Below, piece after piece: positions 5,896-10,636 of a stretch of 10,636 bases of DNA. The DNA lies in assembly GCA_000437255.1 (NCBI GenBank), contig FR899080.1, positions 2,746 through 13,381 of the forward strand, in the 5' to 3' direction. The stretch's first letter is position 1, and every line of letters begins with the position of its first letter. The notes under the pieces were generated by a model. It saw only the letters and a program-made list of their open reading frames with translations, made no database searches and was not told the origin of the DNA. A program made the translations under genes and the position numbers. The DNA comes from Ruminococcus sp. CAG:403. GTDB taxonomy: Bacteria > Bacillota > Clostridia > Oscillospirales > Ruminococcaceae.

Positions 5896-5937
5896 AATTC
5901 CGGTAAGGTGAATCTTTCAGCCTTACCGGAATTTTTT
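5896..5937 (+). terminator. Strong leader hairpin with T-tract in front of the amidoligase gene
   Basis: AATTCCGGTAAGG (5896-5908) pairs perfectly with CCTTACCGGAATT (5921-5933); inner TGAA/TTCA pairs extend it, and six T (5932-5937) follow. The T-tract is on the plus strand only. It ends 6 nt before the ribosome site of the amidoligase and 19 nt before its ATG, so it lies in the leader, not after a plus-strand gene: the neighbour to the left is transcribed the other way. It may block incoming transcription or act as an attenuator. A TATAAT (5893-5898) without a good -35 overlaps its left arm; transcripts starting there would begin inside the stem and escape it. Confidence 0.75.
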
Positions 5938-5956
5938 GGTTTTGGAGGAACTTGAA

Positions 5957-7045
5957 ATGGAAGAAGTAAGAATTTGCGACTACTGCGGAAGAGTGCTTGC
6001 AGAGGAAGAAGGCACGCCGGTAGACGATGAACTGCTCTGCGATGACTGTGTTGAGGAACACTGTGTTACCTGCGACCACTGCGGCGAAACCATCTGGGAA
6101 CAGAACAGCGTCTCCGATGAAGACACCTGCCTCTGCCAGGACTGTTTTGATGCCCACTACTACCGCTGCGAATCCTGCGGACAGATCGTTCCGGAAAGCC
6201 TCGTCTGCTGGCACAGCGACTTGCCCTACTGCGAAAGATGCTTCGACGAGTTTGAGGATGAGATCGAAGAGTACGGTTATAAGCCTACACCCATTTTCTA
6301 CGGTCAGGGAAAGCGATACTTCGGTGTAGAACTGGAAGTGGATGAAGGCGGCAAAGATAACGACAACGCTGCAACTCTCAAAAGCATCGCCAATGTGCAT
6401 GAGGAAAATATTTACATCAAGTTGGATGGTTCTCTGGAAGATGGTTTTGAAATTGTAAGTCACCCCATGACCTTAGAGTATCACACAGAGGAAATGAACT
6501 GGAAAGAAATCCTTCGGGAGGCAGTCTCCATGGGCTACCGTTCTCATCAGACATCAACTTGTGGTCTGCACGTTCACGTCAATCGCAATGCTTTCGGCGA
6601 CAACCAGACAGAACAGGAAGATGTCATCAGCCGGATCCTGTTCTTTGTGGAAAAGCATTGGAACGAGTTGTTCACGTTCAGCCGCAGAAGCAGCTACAAC
6701 ATGAGCCGCTGGAGTGCAAGGTTTGGTTTTGAAAAGACGGGAAAGCAAATCTTGGAGAAAGCGAAAAGCGGCTGCAATGGCAGATACGTTGCGGTAAACC
6801 TCAATAACTACCACACAATCGAATTTCGCCTGTTTCGAGGAACATTGAAGTATAACACATTCATCGCCACATTGCAGATGGTCAACCACATCTGTGATGC
6901 GGCGATTTCTTTGTCTGAGGAGGGCATCGATGCCATGAGCTGGTCGGAGTTTGTAAGCTCCATTCGGGAACCGGAACTGATCCAGTACCTCAAGGAGAGA
7001 AGACTGTACGTCAATGAAATGGTAGCAGAAAGTGAGGAGATGTAA
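5957..7045 (+). CDS. Amidoligase-family enzyme with three N-terminal zinc ribbons
   Basis: 362 aa. ATG 5957 follows GGAGGAAC; the open frame 7 codons upstream runs into the T-tract and is not used. Residues 7-95 form three CxxC...CxxC ribbons: C7/C10 with C28/C31, C39/C42 with C60/C63, and C71/C74 with C92/C95. From residue 120 comes a COOH-NH2 ligase fold of the glutamine-synthetase-like amidoligase family (Amidoligase_2, PF12224): FGVELEVD (122-129), LDGSLEDGFEIVSHP (156-170), CGLHVHVN (202-209), and RYVAVNLNNYHTIEFRLFRG (276-295). The conserved Glu, His and Arg residues that should bind metal, ATP and substrate are all present, so it looks active. Such enzymes form amide or peptide bonds using ATP. 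The next gene, 1 nt away, is a glutamine amidotransferase that can supply ammonia. The substrate is unknown; the ribbons suggest a protein or nucleic-acid target. Confidence 0.92.
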   Translation: MEEVRICDYCGRVLAEEEGTPVDDELLCDDCVEEHCVTCDHCGETIWEQNSVSDEDTCLCQDCFDAHYYRCESCGQIVPESLVCWHSDLPYCERCFDEFEDEIEEYGYKPTPIFYGQGKRYFGVELEVDEGGKDNDNAATLKSIANVHEENIYIKLDGSLEDGFEIVSHPMTLEYHTEEMNWKEILREAVSMGYRSHQTSTCGLHVHVNRNAFGDNQTEQEDVISRILFFVEKHWNELFTFSRRSSYNMSRWSARFGFEKTGKQILEKAKSGCNGRYVAVNLNNYHTIEFRLFRGTLKYNTFIATLQMVNHICDAAISLSEEGIDAMSWSEFVSSIREPELIQYLKERRLYVNEMVAESEEM

Positions 7046-7046
7046 G

Positions 7047-8012
7047 ATGTGTGCTGTGTTTGGATTCTTAGATTACAAGGGTAAGACCAGTAATGCTGTT
7101 TTGAAAAAATTGATACACACTCTCTCGGTCGCTGCGGAAGTCCGTGGCACAGACGCAACGGGCATCGCCTACGTCCGGGATGGGAACATGGTCACCTACA
7201 AAAAGCCCAAACCGGCTCACAAAGTCAAGCTGTTCTTTCCCAAAGACACACGAGCAGTCATCGGGCATACCCGGTTCACGACACAGGGCAGCGAAAAGCG
7301 GAACTGCAACAACCACCCGTTCGAGGGGCACTGCGGCAAAGAGTCGTTTGCCCTCGCCCACAACGGCGTGCTGTACAACGACAGGGAGCTTCGCCGGGAA
7401 CAGCATCTCCCAACGACATCGATCGAAACCGACAGCTACGTCGCCGTGCAGCTTCTAGAACAGGGACAGCAGCTGGACACGGAAAACATCCGGAGAACCG
7501 CAGAGCTTGTGGAGGGCAGTTTTGTCTTTACAATCCTCAGAAATGACAATACGCTGTTTCTGGTGAAAGGCAATAATCCTTTGACGGTTTATCATTTTCC
7601 TGCACTGGGATTGTACGTTTACGCCAGCACAAAAATCATTTTGGATAATGCTTTGAAAAAGGTAAATCTGAATGGCAAGTGCTGCGAGGACGATGTTTCA
7701 GAGGGTGAAATCGTCAAAATATCTTCGAGTGGCAATCTCCATAAGAGCACATTTGAAATGCAGGACTACATCCACACTATGTTCAACCCGTACAATTGGG
7801 ATCAACTGGATTACGCAAAATGGTGGATGGAAGATGAGCGGGAAGAACTGCTGCTAGAATACTGCGGTACATTTGGCGTTTCAGAAGAAGTAGTAGAATT
7901 GTTGCTGGAAGTCGGCTATGATCCGGACGAGATCGAAGAACTGCTCATGGACACAGCGGCAATGGAAGAAGCAATTATCGAGGCAAAAGCACTGTTACAG
8001 TGTGAAGCATAA
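7047..8012 (+). CDS. Class II glutamine amidotransferase (Ntn hydrolase), partner of the amidoligase
   Basis: 321 aa. ATG 7047 puts Cys at position 2, the N-terminal nucleophile exposed after Met removal; GAGGAG overlaps the end of the upstream gene, with 1 nt between stop and start. Family motifs are in order: CAVFG (2-6), RGTDATG (33-39), GHTRFTTQG (73-81), NCNNHPF (86-92), LAHNG (103-107) and ETDSYVAVQLLE (127-138). These bind and hydrolyse glutamine to glutamate and ammonia. The amidotransferase domain ends near residue 220; there is no SIS or asparagine-synthetase domain, so it is a stand-alone glutaminase subunit of the GAT-II kind that genomic surveys link to amidoligases. The last ~85 residues are acidic and helical (for example VVELLLEVGYDPDEIEELLM), perhaps for docking. 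The final codons and the palindrome CACTGTTACAGTG (7991-8003) are copied in the tandem repeat that follows. Confidence 0.92.
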   Translation: MCAVFGFLDYKGKTSNAVLKKLIHTLSVAAEVRGTDATGIAYVRDGNMVTYKKPKPAHKVKLFFPKDTRAVIGHTRFTTQGSEKRNCNNHPFEGHCGKESFALAHNGVLYNDRELRREQHLPTTSIETDSYVAVQLLEQGQQLDTENIRRTAELVEGSFVFTILRNDNTLFLVKGNNPLTVYHFPALGLYVYASTKIILDNALKKVNLNGKCCEDDVSEGEIVKISSSGNLHKSTFEMQDYIHTMFNPYNWDQLDYAKWWMEDEREELLLEYCGTFGVSEEVVELLLEVGYDPDEIEELLMDTAAMEEAIIEAKALLQCEA

Positions 8013-8122
8013 ATCAAAAATTGGAGGAATTTGACATGAAGGAATTTATGCGAGGCAAAAACACTGTTACAGTGTGAAGCATAAAATGAAAAATTGGAGG
8101 AATTTGACATGAAGGAATTTAT
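7979..8122 (+). repeat. Imperfect tandem duplication, about 72-73 bp x 2
   Basis: Copy 1 (7979-8050) and copy 2 (8051-8122) differ by a few substitutions and one inserted base. Each holds the last codons of the amidotransferase, the palindrome CACTGTTACAGTG, the ribosome site TTGGAGGAATTTGAC and the first four codons of the small peptide gene (MKEF). The result is one truncated 13-codon copy and one complete copy of the peptide gene. It is a recent local duplication. Confidence 0.85.
8036..8077 (+). pseudogene. Truncated duplicate start of the small membrane peptide gene
   Basis: ATG 8036 has the same ribosome site (GGAGG, 9 nt upstream) and first four codons as the intact gene at 8109, then runs into the duplicated tail of the amidotransferase and stops at 8075 (MKEFMRGKNTVTV, 13 aa). 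It is a by-product of the duplication. It may still be translated and could work as a leader peptide, but nothing requires that. Confidence 0.5.
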
Positions 8123-8222
8123 CGCAGGACTGGTACTGACACTGGTGATCGGCGGCATCGGGATCGCCATCGAAATGCAGGACCGGGAGGAGGTGAAGTA
8201 CATCAATGCCGATTGCGATTGA
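8109..8222 (+). CDS. Small single-span membrane peptide (37 aa)
   Basis: ATG 8109 is preceded by TTGGAGG at good spacing. The peptide is MKEF, then a hydrophobic, glycine-rich segment (IAGLVLTLVIGGIGIAIEM, residues 5-23) that can span a membrane, then an acidic tail (QDREEVKYINADCD). It is co-directional with the amidotransferase, 96 nt after its stop, with no terminator between, so it belongs to the amidoligase operon. It could be a membrane-anchored peptide that the amidoligase modifies (the carboxylate-rich tail would suit this), a small toxin-like peptide, or a phage holin-like relic. Evidence for a real gene: a strong ribosome site, present twice by duplication, and coupling to the next small gene. 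Confidence 0.6.
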   Translation: MKEFIAGLVLTLVIGGIGIAIEMQDREEVKYINADCD

Positions 8223-8286
8223 AATGTTTCTGGCAGGGGTTGCCTGCGGCGTAGAACTGCTGGCACTGGTCAAGAAGAGTAAGTAA
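8206..8286 (+). CDS. Second small hydrophobic peptide (26 aa)
   Basis: MPIAIEMFLAGVACGVELLA followed by LVKKSK. ATG 8206 has a very strong AGGAGGTG (8188-8195) placed inside the preceding small gene, whose stop lies at 8220-8222, so the two overlap by 17 nt and are translated in different frames from one mRNA. It has one hydrophobic stretch with a basic end, giving a positive-inside C-terminus. It is followed by a terminator, the end of the amidoligase operon. Function unknown; perhaps a membrane partner of the 37-aa peptide. Confidence 0.55.
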   Translation: MPIAIEMFLAGVACGVELLALVKKSK

Positions 8287-8301
8287 AAATTCTGTTTGCG
8301 G

Positions 8302-8333
8302 GAGGCTTGGCGTAATGCTGAGCCTCTTTTTTT
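8302..8333 (+). terminator. Intrinsic terminator of the amidoligase operon
   Basis: GAGGCT (8302-8307) and AGCCTC (8321-8326) with a 13-nt loop, followed by seven T. The next gene starts 23 nt after it and has no visible promoter of its own, so some read-through is likely. Confidence 0.75.
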
Positions 8334-8355
8334 AGAGCAAGATCGGAGGAAAATC

Positions 8356-8673
8356 ATGCAAAAATTACGCTCTATTGCAACTATTTCAAATGCTGCAATG
8401 CCGTCAGATCTCAAATCATATCTGGTGCAGAAAATGAAAAACATCGAAAAGACCTATCACTGTGACATGGGTGATAGCCTTTCTGTGATTCTCTTAGAAA
8501 AGCAGGAGCAACCTTATCTGCTTGACAAAGGATTGGAATTCTATGAGATCCTTTCCTTTTCCCATACTGACTGGATCCACACTGTCTGGGCATCTTCGGA
8601 CGGATACAGCGAGGATATCTACATTCCGTTTTCCACAGAAGCACAGGAACTTGTGGAAAGAAGGTGCTGCTGA
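8356..8673 (+). CDS. 105-aa protein of unknown function
   Basis: ATG 8356 follows CGGAGGA at 8344-8350; the open frame begins further upstream, inside the terminator, and is not used. The protein begins MQKLRSIATISNAAMPSDLK, is soluble, and has alternating helical and beta-like stretches (DSLSVILLEKQ, FYEILSFSHTDWIHTVWA) and no metal or catalytic cluster. It ends in ERRCC. Its TGA overlaps the next ATG (TGATG), so it is translationally coupled to the DUF960-like protein; the two probably act together. No family recognised. Confidence 0.8.
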   Translation: MQKLRSIATISNAAMPSDLKSYLVQKMKNIEKTYHCDMGDSLSVILLEKQEQPYLLDKGLEFYEILSFSHTDWIHTVWASSDGYSEDIYIPFSTEAQELVERRCC

Positions 8674-8975
8674 TGTTTTCAGAAAACCGCTATCTGACCA
8701 AAAGAATCCATGAGGAACTGCCGCTTTTTCTGCAATTATTTCTCTGGAACTGCATTGCAGAACTGCCTGTTCCAAAGGATTATCTGCAAATATTTCGACT
8801 TCCCGGAGCTGGCAGTCAGCAGATCGTTTTGCATTGTCAGGAAGTTCCGCCTTATGAAAAATGCTATCAGTTTGCCGTGCCGTTTTCGCCGGTCACAGCG
8901 AAAATCTATGTGATTGCAGAATATGATGCAAACCAAAAGCCCTATGCCACCATGCTGTTTGCAGAAGAATACTAA
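8673..8975 (+). CDS. DUF960-like protein
   Basis: 100 aa starting at ATG 8673, which overlaps the preceding stop (TGATG); AAGGTG at 8661-8666 is the ribosome site. The sequence fits the pattern of DUF960 as I remember it: N-R-Y-L-T near the start, ELPLFLQLFLWNCI (residues 15-28), DYLQIFRL (36-43), and QQIVLHCQEVPPYEK (48-62). DUF960 proteins are short, cytosolic, of unknown function and frequent on Gram-positive plasmids, phages and conjugative elements. The last third (VTAKIYVIAEYDANQ...) is typical of a small alpha-beta fold. It lies directly upstream of the integrase, consistent with element housekeeping. Confidence 0.75.
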   Translation: MFSENRYLTKRIHEELPLFLQLFLWNCIAELPVPKDYLQIFRLPGAGSQQIVLHCQEVPPYEKCYQFAVPFSPVTAKIYVIAEYDANQKPYATMLFAEEY

Positions 8976-8977
8976 GT

Positions 8978-9025
8978 GCTTTTCTTCCCTTTTCAAGAAA
9001 AGCCCGAAGAACATTCTGTTATACT
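8978..9025 (+). promoter_or_regulatory. Hairpin and extended -10 in front of the integrase
   Basis: GCTTTTCTT (8978-8986) and AAGAAAAGC (8995-9003) form a perfect 9-bp stem without a T-tract. TGT-TATACT (9017-9025) follows as an extended -10, the same sequence as in the 5782 promoter, but with no good -35. It could give the integrase its own promoter, with the inverted repeat as a binding site. Confidence 0.4.
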
Positions 9026-9044
9026 TTTCAAAGGAGGCGGTTTT

Positions 9045-10187
9045 ATGCCATATACCGGTCATGTGCGAAAGCGGACGACCAAATCCGGGATCACAACCTA
9101 TCAGGTCATCGTGGAAGAAGAATCTTCTTTTGCCAACGGAAAACGCAAACGCTATTACAAGACCATTCAGGGCGGGAAAAAACAAGCAGAAAAAGTCATG
9201 CGGGATATGATTCATGAACTGGAAACCAGAACTTTTGTCAAAGACAATCGGATCACGGTTCGGGATTTCATGCACCAATGGCTGAAGATCTATGTGAAAA
9301 ATCAGCTCTCCCCTACCACTGTACAGCACTACATCGATCAGACGGAAAAGTACATCATTCCACAGTTTGGAGATACCTGTTTGCAGCAACTAAAAAACAT
9401 TGACATTCAGAAATGGATCTTTTCCCTGCAAAAGGCATCTCCCAGAACCGGAAAGCCGCTTTCGCCCAAGACGATCAAAAACATTATGTTGAATCTCTCG
9501 GCGGCAATGAAAAAGGCAGTCATGCTGGAACTGATTCCAAAGAATCCCTGTGACGATCTCACGCTGCCCAAGCTGGAACATTACCAACCGGAAGTGTACA
9601 GCATGGAAGAAGTGGAGACCCTGCTGCAATGTGCCAGAAACACTGCCCTTTATCTGCCGCTGATGATCGAGATTTGTTTGGGCCTGCGGCGTGGAGAACT
9701 GCTCGCACTGCGGTGGCATCATGTGGATTTTCAAACCGGCTGTCTTACTGTCGAAGAAAATCTGGTAACTGTCAACAATCAAACGATCACCAAAGCCCCG
9801 AAAACACAGAGCGGCAGACGGGAGATTCAGATTCCCGGAACGCTGCTGCGGCTGTTGAAAGACACCAAAGCAGAACGCCACGCCGGACAAAATGATTACA
9901 TCGTCTGCCAGGAGGACGGCTCTTCCTACAAAAGCGATTCCTTTTCCATGAAGTTTCGGCGATTTCTGAAAGCCAACGATTTGAAGCACATTCGGTTTCA
10001 TGACCTTCGGCATATCAATGCCACGATTATGCTTTCGCTGGGCATCTCTCCCAAGGTCGCACAGGAGCGGTTGGGACATTCCAGCTATCAGATCACCATG
10101 GACATTTACAGTCATGTGCTGAAAAAAGTCGAGCAGGAAGCCGCCGACAAGCTGGATGCTGCTCTGTTTGAACAGAACCCTGCATAA
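9045..10187 (+). CDS. Tyrosine-type site-specific integrase
   Basis: 380 aa. ATG 9045 follows AAAGGAGG; the upstream open frame has no ribosome site. In order: an N-terminal arm-binding region with repeated basic and beta residues (about 1-60), a core-binding SAM-like domain (about 70-170; RDFMHQWLKIYVKNQLSPTT), and the catalytic domain from 185. Active-site residues are all visible: R215 in GLRRGEL, K253 in KAPKTQSGRRE, H319 and R322 in HDLRHINAT, H345 in LGHSS, and Y355 in MDIYSHV. It resembles integrases of Gram-positive phages and ICEs (Tn916/phage type). The third position after HDLRH is Ile-Asn where Thr-His is usual, a minor variation. It sits at the end of the element next to a chromosomal-looking gene, as expected for an integrase beside its att site, and should carry out insertion and excision. 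No excisionase is visible nearby. Confidence 0.95.
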   Translation: MPYTGHVRKRTTKSGITTYQVIVEEESSFANGKRKRYYKTIQGGKKQAEKVMRDMIHELETRTFVKDNRITVRDFMHQWLKIYVKNQLSPTTVQHYIDQTEKYIIPQFGDTCLQQLKNIDIQKWIFSLQKASPRTGKPLSPKTIKNIMLNLSAAMKKAVMLELIPKNPCDDLTLPKLEHYQPEVYSMEEVETLLQCARNTALYLPLMIEICLGLRRGELLALRWHHVDFQTGCLTVEENLVTVNNQTITKAPKTQSGRREIQIPGTLLRLLKDTKAERHAGQNDYIVCQEDGSSYKSDSFSMKFRRFLKANDLKHIRFHDLRHINATIMLSLGISPKVAQERLGHSSYQITMDIYSHVLKKVEQEAADKLDAALFEQNPA

Positions 10188-10188
10188 G

Positions 10189-10232
10189 AAAAATACCTGG
10201 AATTCCAACAACGGGATTCCAGGTATTTTTTT
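10189..10232 (+). terminator. Intrinsic terminator of the integrase gene
   Basis: Begins 2 nt after the stop. ACCTGGAATTCC and GGGATTCCAGGT form a 12-bp stem with one G-T pair and a 6-nt loop, flanked by an A-tract and a T-tract of seven, so it can act in both directions. Confidence 0.85.
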
Positions 10233-10320
10233 CGGAAATGGAAGAAGGTTTTATAGAGAGTTTGGGAAAGGGTATCACTTTTTTCACTGAGTGGGGTGGT
10301 GAGGAAAGTGATGCGATTTT
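10233..10320. other. Probable element end / attachment region with an inverted repeat
   Basis: No gene is seen here. ATCACTTT (10274-10281) and AAAGTGAT (10305-10312) form an 8-bp inverted repeat around a G-rich stretch, with six T shortly after on the plus strand. This is the interval between the integrase terminator and the chromosomal-looking gene, where an att site would be expected. The core cannot be fixed because the other end of the element is outside the window. Confidence 0.35.
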
Positions 10321-10636
10321 TTAATTTTTTTGTGGAATTGGAGGAACATCATTTTCAAATAATTCTGTCAATGATCCAACATTCTTTGCAGAAACCCATT
10401 GGCTCATTCCAGAAGTCCACACTAGACTTTCTGACGTTAATGTACCAGAGGATATCATTTGCTTTAGTACTACAATATTATAAGGTCCCATTGCTTTTCC
10501 ATCTACTACAACATAATACATCAATATTGGAACAGGCGGCGGAGTCATTTCATTCAATTGATTGCCTCCGTCCATCATTCGATGCATTGTACCAACAATA
10601 TTTTGTCCCACTGCACTTCCAACGGCTAATCCAGCT
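10321..10636 (-). CDS. SPFH-domain / YdjI-type protein, C-terminal part with GYF_2 domain
   Basis: The frame is open from the window edge (10636) to TAA 10323-10321, so only the C-terminus (about 104 aa) is present. It starts in AGLAVGSAVGQNIVGTM, a small-residue helix, followed by a proline-rich linker (MTPPPVP) and a GYF_2-type domain: YYVVVDGKAMGPY, LKQMISSGTLTSESLVW, GMSQWVSAKNV. This arrangement is typical of bacterial 'virion core protein'/YdjI-like SPFH proteins, which have an N-terminal SPFH domain, often zinc ribbons, and a GYF tail, and are thought to act at membranes. Most likely it is host chromosome flanking the element. The gene ends intact, so integration, if at this site, left the 3' end undamaged. 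Confidence 0.85.
   Translation of the reverse strand, partial: AGLAVGSAVGQNIVGTMHRMMDGGNQLNEMTPPPVPILMYYVVVDGKAMGPYNIVVLKQMISSGTLTSESLVWTSGMSQWVSAKNVGSLTELFENDVPPIPQKN

Noticed and set aside
5825..6463. Minus-strand open frame of 212 codons over the amidoligase
   Set aside because: It is antisense to the zinc-ribbon region; the strong family motifs are on the plus strand.
8736..9389. Minus-strand open frame of 217 codons
   Set aside because: It is antisense to the DUF960-like gene and the integrase start, with no ribosome site and no recognisable motif.
9390..10211. Minus-strand open frame of 273 codons
   Set aside because: It is the complement of the integrase catalytic domain, whose R, K, H-R, H, Y residues are clear on the plus strand.

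Overview
The window looks like the integrase-side end of an integrated mobile element in a low-to-mid GC Gram-positive bacterium. A clostridial, Ruminococcus-like (Oscillospiraceae) host is most likely. This rests on strong AGGAGG ribosome sites, sigma-A type promoters, intrinsic terminators with T-tracts, a DUF960-type protein and a YdjI/SPFH-GYF type flanking gene. The species assignment is inference; no rRNA or tRNA is present.

Layout. (1) 1-826, minus: a protein of a clostridial mobile-element family without known function, cut by the window edge and broken by a frameshift at a run of eight T. (2) 827-2148: two overlapping divergent promoters, a 330-aa protein with an internal duplication, a 53-codon zinc-ribbon gene broken by a 1-nt deletion, and a tandemly duplicated terminator. 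(3) 2150-3400: an XRE repressor (minus), its likely operator inside a divergent promoter, a truncated P-loop gene running out of frame into a coiled-coil ORF, and a terminator. (4) 3387-4987: a decayed serine-recombinase tail (minus), then an AT-rich gene with its own promoter for a protein with an N-terminal zinc ribbon and a C-terminal HEPN-like R-x4-H motif. (5) 5017-5812, minus: a 236-aa protein carrying the module that is duplicated in the 330-aa protein. (6) 5896-8333: the most unusual part, an operon of a triple-zinc-ribbon amidoligase, a class II glutamine amidotransferase, and two overlapping small hydrophobic peptides, with a strong leader hairpin in front and a 73-bp tandem duplication inside. 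(7) 8356-10232: a 105-aa unknown and a DUF960 protein, translationally coupled, then a tyrosine integrase with terminator. (8) 10321-10636, minus: the C-terminal part of a chromosomal SPFH/GYF protein, so the element boundary probably lies between about 10188 and 10320.

How the genes fit together. The amidoligase and the amidotransferase are adjacent with 1 nt between them and are best read as one pathway: the amidotransferase would release ammonia from glutamine, and the amidoligase would form amide or peptide bonds. The target is unknown; the two small membrane peptides encoded directly downstream are candidates. The HEPN protein, the XRE-controlled P-loop/coiled-coil remnant and the recombinase scar look like cargo, possibly defence genes, acquired and partly lost in the middle of the element. 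Indels in three separate left-hand genes mean either real decay of that half or sequencing error; reads would decide.
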